A stretch of 43,869 nt of DNA from Thermoproteota archaeon (GTDB lineage Archaea > Thermoproteota > Korarchaeia > Korarchaeales > Korarchaeaceae): assembly GCA_027491555.1 (NCBI GenBank), contig JAOZGN010000008.1, forward strand, positions 1-43,869, read 5' to 3'. Numbering within the stretch: the first letter of the stretch is position 1; every line of letters starts with the position of its first letter. Shown here piece by piece: positions 32,282 through 38,636 of the stretch. Made by a program: the position numbers and the translations under genes. The notes beneath the pieces are model-generated. The model worked only from the letters and a program-made list of their open reading frames with translations. It was not told the origin of the DNA and did no database searches.

Positions 32282-33556
32282 ATGAGCAAGATGTCAGTTT
32301 CCGTGCTCAGCGGGCACAATGAGGTCGGACGCTCGGCAGTCCTCGTCGAGGCGGGCGACACCAGGATACTCCTGGACTACGGGATGAAGCTGATCCCAAA
32401 GAGTCAGCCGCTCTTCCCGCCCGAGGTGGAGGATGTCGACGCCGTCCTGCTCTCACACGCCCACCTGGATCACTCGGGTGCCATACCGGCGCTCTTCAGG
32501 TCCAGGGGGAAATGGCCCAAAGTCTACGCCCTGGACATCACTAGGGACTACAGCGACGTCCTGCTGGCGGACGCCATCAAGGTCGCCAAGGCCAGGGGGC
32601 ACACCCTGCCTTACGGGATGAGGGAGGTCAGGCAGTCCCTAGCAAACTTCAGGCAGGTGGAGTTCGGCGTCCCCTTCAAGGTTGGAGACGTTGAGATCAC
32701 GGCCTACAACGCCGGCCACATACCCGGGAGCGCCATGTTCTACCTCAGATACGACGGGAGGTCCATCCTCTACACCGGAGACCTGAACATGCGCGAGACC
32801 AGGCTGATGCCCCCGGCGGACATGTCAATCCCGAAGGTTGACCTTCTGATCATGGAGTCCACCTACGCGTTCAAGGAGCACCCGCGAAGGGAGGGGCAGG
32901 AGATGCTCCTCAAGGAGGTCGTGGATGAGACCCTCAAGAGCGGAGGCGTGGCGGTCATAGCGGGCTTCGCAATCGGCAGGCTGCTGGAGATCGCCATGGC
33001 ACTGAAGGCGAGGGGCTTCAGGGGGAGGATGTTCCTAGACGGGATGGCCAGGAGGGGCGCCGAGATAACTGACGCCTACCCGGACAGGGTTAGAGATCCC
33101 GACATCCTAAGGTACGTCGAGAGGTTCATCAAGCCCGTCGACGGCTGGAGACTCAGGAAGAAGCTCGTCAAGAGGCCCAACGTAATACTGACCACCTCCG
33201 GGATGCTGGAGGGAGGACCGGTGCACTTCTACCTCAAGGAGCTGAAGGACGACCCCAAAAGCTCCGTCACTCTCACCGGATACCAGATCGAGGGGACCGA
33301 GGGCAGGAGGCTCATTGAGGAGGGCAGGATGACTATCGAAGGGGAGGAGATCGAGATACAGATGAAGGTGAACCAGCTGAACTTCTCCGCTCACGCCAGC
33401 GACAGCGGGCTGAGGAGGTTCGTCAAGCAGCTCGAGCCGGAGGCCATAATGACGATACACGGAGAGTATTCCGCCAGATTCGCCAAGGAACTCACGGAGG
33501 AGTTCGGAATATCCGCGATTGCCCCCTCCGAGGCGGGCGAGGAGATACTAGTCTGA
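32282..33556 (+). CDS. Beta-CASP metallo-beta-lactamase ribonuclease, aCPSF2 type
   Basis: 424 residues. MBL motif HAHLDHSG lies near 59-66, with NAGHIPGS, TGDLN and the beta-CASP motifs: motif A Asp/Glu in LLIMESTYAF, motif B His in NFSAHASD, and motif C in MTIHGEYS. The start SVSVLSGHNEVGRSAVLVEA is typical. There are no N-terminal KH domains, so it is aCPSF2 rather than the termination nuclease aCPSF1. Archaeal aCPSF2 enzymes act as endo- and/or 5'-3' exoribonucleases in RNA turnover. The mRNA has a hairpin-bearing leader, unusual in this otherwise leader-poor window. Confidence 0.93.
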   Translation: MSKMSVSVLSGHNEVGRSAVLVEAGDTRILLDYGMKLIPKSQPLFPPEVEDVDAVLLSHAHLDHSGAIPALFRSRGKWPKVYALDITRDYSDVLLADAIKVAKARGHTLPYGMREVRQSLANFRQVEFGVPFKVGDVEITAYNAGHIPGSAMFYLRYDGRSILYTGDLNMRETRLMPPADMSIPKVDLLIMESTYAFKEHPRREGQEMLLKEVVDETLKSGGVAVIAGFAIGRLLEIAMALKARGFRGRMFLDGMARRGAEITDAYPDRVRDPDILRYVERFIKPVDGWRLRKKLVKRPNVILTTSGMLEGGPVHFYLKELKDDPKSSVTLTGYQIEGTEGRRLIEEGRMTIEGEEIEIQMKVNQLNFSAHASDSGLRRFVKQLEPEAIMTIHGEYSARFAKELTEEFGISAIAPSEAGEEILV

Positions 33557-33565
33557 GCCCTCAGA

Positions 33566-34705
33566 TCAGCTTTCCTCTACCTCTTCTTCACCCTCAGCCC
33601 CCACACGCCTGGCTACGTAGGTGAGCGGATACTCGGCCAAGACCATTCGATTGTCAAGTGGGGCCGATTCGACGAGTTCCCCGTCAAGGCCGAGTGACAC
33701 GAGTTCCCTGGCCAAATCCATCAAAGCTTCAGGGGCGACCCTTATTTCCCTCTCCGTGATCAGGATTCGATCCTTAGGAACCCCCCTCTCCCTCAGTAGA
33801 TCCAGCGCCCGGGAGAGCGCCTCTTCGTCGCCCCTTAGCACGCCGTAGACCAGAGATCCCCGCTCTTCAGGCGACTCGTAAGGCTCAGCGACGTTCTTGG
33901 CACGTCTGCGCCATCTCATCCACATCTGGTGATCCTTCTGCTGCGCCGGACAAAAGTAGCCCTCGATGCCGGTCTCTCGCTCGATGAACTCTAGAACCCT
34001 CCTGGCCGCCTCCCTGCTGCCGAGGGCGGCCACCTCGCTGTCCGGCCTTGGCCTCATCCCCATTGCCAGCAGGGACTGCCTGTTCCCCTCAGTGAACTCG
34101 AGCTCGTTCAGGTTCATGAACTCAGCGCCGACCGAGTCGAGGAACAGGGCAAGGTCCCTCAGACGATCCTCCCACGGGGAGCCGGGAATGGCCGGCATCT
34201 CGGCCCCAACCCTGAGGTCGAATTCCACCGCGAGCTTAATCTTCTGCCAGTCATTCTCGTCCCAGACGTGGAACCTAATCTCGTCCAGCCCGGCGTCGAC
34301 CCACCTGGCCAGGACCTCCTCGGTGATCCCCCAGCCGTTGGTGTAGAGGTGAGCGTGAAACCCCTCCCCGAACTCGCCTTTCAGAACCCTCAGGTAGTGT
34401 TCCACCCTCTCTGGGATCACTGATGGCTCTCCACCCGTTATCCCGACACCCTGAGCCTCGATCAGCCGTGCCTCTCTGAGGACGTCCTCGTCAGACCTCA
34501 CCTCAACCTCGTCAGCGTAGATCACATCTCTGTTCCGCCTCCAAGGAGAGATCGTGCAGTACGGACATTCACTGTACTTTGGACAGGCTCCGGTGATGAA
34601 GAGGACCATCTTCGCCCCGCGCCAGCAGATCTCGCAGCCCCTACTCCATCCCCTAACCCTGAGCGCGCCCAGATCGAGTTTCTCCGTCTGAAACCCCTCC
34701 CTCAG
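33566..34705 (-). CDS. COG2108-type radical SAM protein (start uncertain, possible CTG)
   Basis: The first ATG (34609) gives 347 residues, but the upstream frame stays open and encodes RGCEICWRGAK directly before MVLFITGACP. The extra Cys pair followed by a Gly-Lys-VLF block looks like part of the domain as I remember it from COG2108 relatives. No ATG, GTG or TTG exists in that extension; a CTG at 34705 overlaps the preceding stop as CTGA, mimicking the overlaps elsewhere here, and would give 379 residues. The presumed cluster motif is CPKYSECPYC (CX5CX2C), wider than canonical CX3CX2C. GITGGEPS and an alpha/beta barrel follow. It is related to pyruvate formate-lyase activating enzymes; the substrate is unknown. 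It sits behind a TusA-like gene. Confidence 0.8.
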   Translation of the reverse strand: MREGFQTEKLDLGALRVRGWSRGCEICWRGAKMVLFITGACPKYSECPYCTISPWRRNRDVIYADEVEVRSDEDVLREARLIEAQGVGITGGEPSVIPERVEHYLRVLKGEFGEGFHAHLYTNGWGITEEVLARWVDAGLDEIRFHVWDENDWQKIKLAVEFDLRVGAEMPAIPGSPWEDRLRDLALFLDSVGAEFMNLNELEFTEGNRQSLLAMGMRPRPDSEVAALGSREAARRVLEFIERETGIEGYFCPAQQKDHQMWMRWRRRAKNVAEPYESPEERGSLVYGVLRGDEEALSRALDLLRERGVPKDRILITEREIRVAPEALMDLARELVSLGLDGELVESAPLDNRMVLAEYPLTYVARRVGAEGEEEVEES

Positions 34706-34938
34706 AGCTTCTTTCTGACGACAACCCTCCAGAAACCTCCCTGGTCCTCAAGCCTCATGATCTTGTTGCCTGTCCTCTCAGCCCACTTCTGGATGTCCTC
34801 CAGCGACTTCAGGTCATCTATGAGGAACTCGGCGCTCGTCCCTGGCTTGATCTTCTTCACGACCTTTGCGACCTCGACCACAGGGAGGGGTGACTTCCTG
34901 CCCCTCAGGTCCACCTTTGGCGGGGATGTGCGGGACAT
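34702..34938 (-). CDS. TusA/SirA-like protein lacking the catalytic cysteine
   Basis: 78 residues with the TusA fold pattern: VDLRGRKSPLPVVEVAKVVK, PGTSAEFLIDDLKSLEDIQKW, AERTGNKIMRLEDQGGFWRV. In TusA the motif is R-G-x-x-C-P-x-P, and the Cys carries the persulfide. Here the codon is TCA, giving RKSPLP, so the Cys is Ser. It cannot act as an ordinary sulfur relay and may be a structural or regulatory partner. It has its own TATA-like box 27 nt upstream (34961-34970) and is predicted leaderless. It overlaps the proposed CTG start of the radical SAM gene. Confidence 0.82.
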   Translation of the reverse strand: MSRTSPPKVDLRGRKSPLPVVEVAKVVKKIKPGTSAEFLIDDLKSLEDIQKWAERTGNKIMRLEDQGGFWRVVVRKKL

Positions 34939-34960
34939 CCGCGCGCCGGCCTGACCCGTT

Positions 34961-34970
34961 GCTAATTTAC
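34961..34970 (-). promoter_or_regulatory. TATA box of the TusA-like gene
   Basis: GTAAATTAGC on the minus strand overlaps the last codons and stop of rimI and is centred about 27 nt upstream of the ATG at 34938. It suggests a separate leaderless transcript for TusA-like plus COG2108. Inferred. Confidence 0.5.
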
Positions 34971-35504
34971 TTGCCTCACCCTGCTCCCCAACGCCCGCCT
35001 GATCCTGTCGGGAGTGGCGGCCCTAGAGGTCGGCTTGTACATGAGGTAGGCGTCCTCTCCGTCGGCGTAGTACATTGGGATGACCCCGAGGATCTCGTAT
35101 CCTATCTTCTTGTAGAGGGAGATGGCTGGCGTGTTTGAGACACGCACCTCAAGGTACATCAGATCCACCCCCCTCTCCTCCACGAGGTTCCTCTCGGCCT
35201 CCAGCATCAGTCCCCTCCCGAGACCCCTCCTCCTGTGCGCCCTGTCCACGGCCACCGACAGGACGTGCCCCATCCTGAGCGTGATGTCGTCCGTGAACCT
35301 GGTCTCAACCCTACACATGATGTACCCGACTATGGAGCCGTCCGCGGCCTCCGCGACCAGAAACCCCTCCGGGCACCTCCTATAGTTCTCAACGAAGAAG
35401 TATGAGGGGTAATTCTCGGGGAGGAACACGCGATTTAGCCTCACCACGCTGCTGAGGTCCTCAGATGGGTCGAAGCGGCGGATCCTATATTCGCCCCCCT
35501 CCAA
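34962..35504 (-). CDS. rimI: N-terminal protein acetyltransferase, RimI/Ard1 family (GNAT)
   Basis: 180 residues from a TTG start with GGTGAGG 7 nt upstream. The GNAT fold matches archaeal Ard1/RimI: RIRRFDPSEDLSSVVRLN, PENYPSYFFVENYRRCPEGF, LVAEAADGSIVGYIMCRVET, the acetyl-CoA pyrophosphate-binding loop RRRGLGRGLM, LEVRVSNTPAISLYKKIGYE, and the final YYADGEDAYLM. It acetylates N-termini of cytoplasmic proteins. It is first in a minus-strand run with the TusA-like and COG2108 genes (23-nt gap), and diverges from the site-2 protease gene across a TATA-like element. Confidence 0.93.
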   Translation of the reverse strand: MEGGEYRIRRFDPSEDLSSVVRLNRVFLPENYPSYFFVENYRRCPEGFLVAEAADGSIVGYIMCRVETRFTDDITLRMGHVLSVAVDRAHRRRGLGRGLMLEAERNLVEERGVDLMYLEVRVSNTPAISLYKKIGYEILGVIPMYYADGEDAYLMYKPTSRAATPDRIRRALGSRVRQVN

Positions 35505-35536
35505 CAGATCCCCTCACCGGGGGTCGCATCGAGCCA

Positions 35537-35546
35537 CATTTTTAAC
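35537..35546. promoter_or_regulatory. Shared TATA-like element, rimI / site-2 protease
   Basis: CATTTTTAAC is centred about 37 nt from the rimI TTG and about 35 nt from the protease ATG (35577). Both genes would have leaders of about 8-10 nt that start near their ribosome-binding sites. Inferred. Confidence 0.55.
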
Positions 35547-35576
35547 CCCCCACGCTGGGGAGGAATCCGAAAGGCG

Positions 35577-36677
35577 ATGTTCGAGCCCCTCTTTGATGAT
35601 CCAATCCGGGCGGTGTCGAAGCACTTCCAGATAGTGGACGTTAGAGAAGTCTCTGGAGGCTATGACTTTCTCGTAACTCCCCTCCCTGGGTCTAATGTGA
35701 AGCGAGAGTTCCGCCTCCTCGTGGAGGACCTGAGCGAGCTGGACATGCTTCCAAAGCTCCTCCAATCCAAGGAGGGGCCTTACTTGATCCTCGTCAGAAG
35801 GGTCAGGAGACCGAGCCCCCTGGCCGCGTGGAAGAGCCTGCTCTCCCTCGCCGTGAGCGTCGCTACCGTGTGGATCAGCGGGTGGATGCTGTCCTCCAGC
35901 TTCAGGGACCTCGTGACCAGGGTGAACGTGCAGTTCATCAGCGAGCTTGGGAGATCTATGAGGCTGATAGACCCGATCTTCTTCGTAATTCCCCTATTCG
36001 GCATATTGGGTATCCACGAGTTCGGGCACATGATGGCCACCAGGTGGTGGGGCGGTGACTGGGATCCTCCCATATTCATCCCCGGGCCGCCTCCGCTGGG
36101 CACCTTCGGAGCCGTGATAAGGAGCGCAAAGGTCCCGGTGAACAGGGATGAGGTGTTCGACATGGGCCTATCCGGCCCGCTCTCCGGCTTCATACCAGCC
36201 GTAGCAGTCACGTTCTTGGGCCTACTGACCTCCCCAGTCCTGCCGTCGGACGTCGCAGCGCAACTCGCCAAGGAGGAAGGACTACAGTTCGTCCCCACGC
36301 CTCTGCTGTTCGGTCTGATCCAGAGGAGCCTCTCGGTGCCCGAGGGAACTGCGCTGATCATGTCCCCCATAGCCTTCGCCGGATGGGCGGGCCTCATACT
36401 GACCTTCCTCAACCTGCTCCCAGCAGGTCAGCTCGACGGGGGACACGTCATCTACGCCCTAGTCCCCAGTGGGAGGATGAGGGCGGCCCTGGGCATGGTG
36501 GCAGTCCTCGTGGCCATGATCTACAGCCCGTTCATGGCCCTTCTGGTGGCGCTCTTCACCTTCACGAGGCATCCGCCCCCGCTTGACGAGGTGAGCCCAC
36601 TCTCAACTTCGAGGAAGGTTGTGGGCTCACTCATATACCTGCTAGTGCTCCTGTTAACGGCTCCCATCCCCCTCTAG
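35577..36677 (+). CDS. Site-2 protease family (M50) intramembrane metalloprotease
   Basis: 366 residues. A soluble N-terminal domain of about 80 residues (MFEPLFDDPIRAVSKHFQIV...) precedes several transmembrane helices. The zinc motif is HEFGH at 147-151 inside the helix FGILGIHEFGHMMATRWW. The third ligand is in the motif LPAGQLDGGHVIYAL near residue 286. FIPGPPPLGTFGAVIRSAKV corresponds to the conserved PDZ-free loop region, and GLSGPLSGFIPAVAV is also conserved. S2P proteases cut membrane-bound regulators. It is preceded by GGAGGAA. The stop overlaps the convergent CoA-binding gene within the palindrome CTAG. Confidence 0.93.
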   Translation: MFEPLFDDPIRAVSKHFQIVDVREVSGGYDFLVTPLPGSNVKREFRLLVEDLSELDMLPKLLQSKEGPYLILVRRVRRPSPLAAWKSLLSLAVSVATVWISGWMLSSSFRDLVTRVNVQFISELGRSMRLIDPIFFVIPLFGILGIHEFGHMMATRWWGGDWDPPIFIPGPPPLGTFGAVIRSAKVPVNRDEVFDMGLSGPLSGFIPAVAVTFLGLLTSPVLPSDVAAQLAKEEGLQFVPTPLLFGLIQRSLSVPEGTALIMSPIAFAGWAGLILTFLNLLPAGQLDGGHVIYALVPSGRMRAALGMVAVLVAMIYSPFMALLVALFTFTRHPPPLDEVSPLSTSRKVVGSLIYLLVLLLTAPIPL

Positions 36678-37129
36678 TCGATGGACCCGAACCTCGGGGG
36701 CAAGATGCCCCTCTTCAGGCTCTCCTCCATCATGCAGACTCCCCACACAACCTTCATTCCGGCCTTCAGGCACGTTCGGATGGCCTCCTCGTCCTCCGAT
36801 CCAGGCTGAAACCATATCTTCTCTATCCCCAGCTCTACGGCCTTTCTGGCGACCTTTCGACTGACCTCAGGAGGGACCACCACGTTCACTACGTCGGGCC
36901 TCTCTGGGAGACTGTCGAGGGATGGGTAGGCCCTGTCTCCATCGATGGTCTCGGCGTTCGGGTTGACGGGATAGACCTTCCTGTATCCGGCGCTCTTGAA
37001 GAACTTGTAGAGCTTGTGACCCCACTTCTCAGGATTTCTAGAGGCGCCGACGACTGCAACAACGTTGTTCACGTCTAAGAACTCCTCTAACAGGCCATTC
37101 AGGTTCTCTGGGGTTGGAGGTAAGCCCAT
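36674..37129 (-). CDS. CoA-binding domain protein (YccU/DUF-type Rossmann fold)
   Basis: 151 residues from the ATG at 37129; the frame is open far upstream but that portion is antisense to rps25e. It is a single Rossmann CoA-binding domain: VVAVVGASRNPEKWGHKLYK, YRKVYPVNPNAETIDGDRAY, PDVVNVVVPPEVSRKVARKA, and GIEKIWFQPGSEDEEAIR ending with a Cys-containing VVWGVCMMEES. It resembles the first domain of the ADP-forming acyl-CoA synthetase at 25699 but has no ligase domains. The function of this family is unproven. A TATA-like element is centred about 36 nt upstream. The stop codon overlaps the protease stop in CTAG. Confidence 0.9.
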   Translation of the reverse strand: MGLPPTPENLNGLLEEFLDVNNVVAVVGASRNPEKWGHKLYKFFKSAGYRKVYPVNPNAETIDGDRAYPSLDSLPERPDVVNVVVPPEVSRKVARKAVELGIEKIWFQPGSEDEEAIRTCLKAGMKVVWGVCMMEESLKRGILPPRFGSID

Positions 37130-37161
37130 TTGAATCCCCGGGCCGGGCGAAGGCCAAGGTG

Positions 37162-37169
37162 TATATAAA
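37162..37169. promoter_or_regulatory. Shared TATA element, CoA-binding protein / rps25e
   Basis: TATATAAA is the most canonical TATA box in the window. It is centred about 36 nt from the CoA-binding ATG and about 60 nt from the rps25e ATG. The ribosomal gene would therefore have a leader of about 33 nt, and the other gene about 9 nt. Inferred. Confidence 0.6.
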
Positions 37170-37225
37170 TCAAAGCCGCTCCGCAAACCTGATATAGGCG
37201 GCGTGAGGCCCCTACATCGATCGAC

Positions 37226-37465
37226 ATGAGTTCCCAGGTCACCGAGAAGAAGGTCAGAGCTCCCGACGTCACACCCGAGCTCTTCGAGGAGATAACGAAA
37301 TACGTCCAGCGGGCGAAGGTCGTCACCCCCCAGTCCTTGGCGCTGAAGTACGACATCAGGGTCAGCGTAGCCAAGAGGCTTCTCCGCCAGTTCGAGAAGG
37401 AGGGCTTGGTCGTCTACGTCGACGGAAACTCCAAGCTGAGGATATACCGCGGCGCCAAGGCCTAA
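37226..37465 (+). CDS. rps25e: Small ribosomal subunit protein eS25
   Basis: 79 residues. The winged-helix body matches eS25: VTPELFEEITKYVQRAKVVT, PQSLALKYDIRVSVAKRLLR, QFEKEGLVVYVDGNSKLRIY, ending RGAKA. eS25 sits in the 30S head. Among archaea it is characteristic of TACK-type lineages, so it helps place the organism. The basic N-terminal extension of eukaryotic eS25 is nearly absent. It is followed by a strong GC hairpin. Confidence 0.92.
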   Translation: MSSQVTEKKVRAPDVTPELFEEITKYVQRAKVVTPQSLALKYDIRVSVAKRLLRQFEKEGLVVYVDGNSKLRIYRGAKA

Positions 37466-37472
37466 AGGCCTG

Positions 37473-37502
37473 CGCCCCCCAACCGGGGGCGAGTGTTTTA
37501 TT
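37473..37502 (+). terminator. GC hairpin plus T-rich tail after rps25e
   Basis: CGCCCCC (37473-37479) pairs with GGGGGCG (37485-37491), a perfect 7-bp stem with loop CAACC, followed by GAGTGTTTTATTAT. The stem begins 8 nt after the rps25e stop. It could terminate or protect the eS25 mRNA. The T-rich part also serves as a TATA-like element for the next gene. Function inferred. Confidence 0.5.
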
Positions 37503-37558
37503 ATGGAGCCAGCCCCACTCCTCCATAGACCGAGCCCCGCTTTTTCGCTATTCGGGAG

Positions 37559-37951
37559 GTGTGGGGGCTGGTTGAATCCGTCGAGAGCTACTTGGTAGAG
37601 GTGGTAATGCCGTCTGGCACGGCTGAGATCGAGATAAAGAGGCACCTATCCCCCTTAACAGCCGAGAGACTCTACAGAAATCTTCCTAAGAGGGCCCTAG
37701 TCGTGAGAGACGGCCCGAAGGTCTACCTCTTCGTTGAGATGACTTCAAAGCTGGAGAAGGGCAGGCGTGAACTTCGTCGTGGAGAAGTTGCGTTCGTTCC
37801 GTCCAAGGAGGCTCTACTCGTAGCTTTGAAGAGGACGAGGCTCCCGTCTCCCGTCTTGATCCTGGGCAATGTGGTGTCCGGCTTAGAGGCATTTGAATCC
37901 GCGGTCACCGGTCAGACCGCCGAGGTGAGGAGGAAGGAGGACCGTGCATAG
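37559..37951 (+). CDS. Cyclophilin-like fold protein (COG2164/DUF369-like)
   Basis: 130 residues from a GTG preceded by GGGAGGT. The pattern AEIEIKRHLSPLTAERLYRN, LPKRALVVRDGPKVYLFVEM, RRELRRGEVAFVPSKEALLV and SPVLILGNVVSGLEAF fits the small beta-barrel cyclophilin-like family: TAE-helix, LP, VY-F, a GEVAF-P segment and a GNV-G end. The family has no proven function and lacks the prolyl-isomerase active-site Arg set of true cyclophilins, as far as I can see. An internal ATG at 37607 is an alternative start that would remove the first strand. The 3' end overlaps the next gene by 8 nt, so the two products probably act together. Confidence 0.72.
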   Translation: MWGLVESVESYLVEVVMPSGTAEIEIKRHLSPLTAERLYRNLPKRALVVRDGPKVYLFVEMTSKLEKGRRELRRGEVAFVPSKEALLVALKRTRLPSPVLILGNVVSGLEAFESAVTGQTAEVRRKEDRA

Positions 37952-38636
37952 GGGAACTGAGGCGATAAGCTGGGTGCTGGAGGAGCCTAACTCCTTCTAC
38001 GTCAGGCTGCCTTCGTGCATCCTGCTGAATCTGGAGTCTCGTTTGATCCTGATAGACCCGGGATCCACGCTGTCGCAGGAGGAGATCGAGGCCATAGAGA
38101 GGCTGGACGTCATAGCGGTGACGCAGGATCGGAGCGATCACTACAGCAGGGACGCCGTCGTGGAACTCGCCAGGCGCACGGACGCGGCCGTGGTGGCAAA
38201 CAAGGCCGTGTTCAAGGATCTGAGGAGACTCGTCCCAGACGAGAACGTCGCGAGGCTCAGGCCGGGAGAGTCCGTCGACTTGGACGGGCTCAGAATTCAC
38301 GCCCTCAGGGCGGTTCATCCGGGGCTGAACCCGCTCGTATTCCTGATCGAGACAGACAGGGTTGCGGCGTTCCACGGCTCTGGGACCGCGTACTCGGCCG
38401 CGTTTCGGGCCTTCGCTCCCGTGGATATCGCGTTCGTGCCGGTGGGCGGGACCTCTCCCACGGCCGGCGTCAACGACGCGATAAGGATAGCACGGATCTT
38501 GAGCGCCTCCACCGCGGTCCCAATAAACGGGAGTCAGGATGAACTCACAATGTTCGCCGAGAGGGCGAAGAAGGCCCTCAGCTCTGTCAAGGTGATAGTG
38601 CCTGAGGACGGCACAGCCTACAGGATTCCCCTATAG
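37944..38636 (+). CDS. Metallo-beta-lactamase-fold protein with lost metal site (pseudoenzyme)
   Basis: 230 residues from a GTG. Overall it reads like a UlaG-type MBL-fold hydrolase: SCILLNLESRLILIDPGSTL, LDVIAVTQDRSDHYSRDAVV, VDLDGLRIHALRAVHPGLNP, FHGSGTAYSAAF, DIAFVPVGGTSPTAG. The HxHxDH ligand set is Q61-R63-D65-H66, so two histidines are gone. The bridging Asp of GDTGY is replaced in HGSGTAY, and the late MPMH-type His is Asn (VPINGS). Only H125 and the D65/H66 pair remain. It probably binds rather than hydrolyses. It is translationally coupled to the cyclophilin-like gene (8-nt overlap) and its stop overlaps convergent thiL by 6 nt. Confidence 0.8.
   Translation: MHRGTEAISWVLEEPNSFYVRLPSCILLNLESRLILIDPGSTLSQEEIEAIERLDVIAVTQDRSDHYSRDAVVELARRTDAAVVANKAVFKDLRRLVPDENVARLRPGESVDLDGLRIHALRAVHPGLNPLVFLIETDRVAAFHGSGTAYSAAFRAFAPVDIAFVPVGGTSPTAGVNDAIRIARILSASTAVPINGSQDELTMFAERAKKALSSVKVIVPEDGTAYRIPL

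Noticed and set aside
32227..32282. Possible box C/D guide RNA before aCPSF2 (CGATGA and CTGA motifs)
   Set aside because: The CGATGA is the loop of a perfect hairpin and lacks a clean RTGATGA box; no convincing D'/C' pair is visible.
36674..37645. 323-residue version of the CoA-binding protein
   Set aside because: The N-terminal 170 residues are the antisense of rps25e and the promoter; the CoA-binding family starts at MGLPPTPEN (37129).
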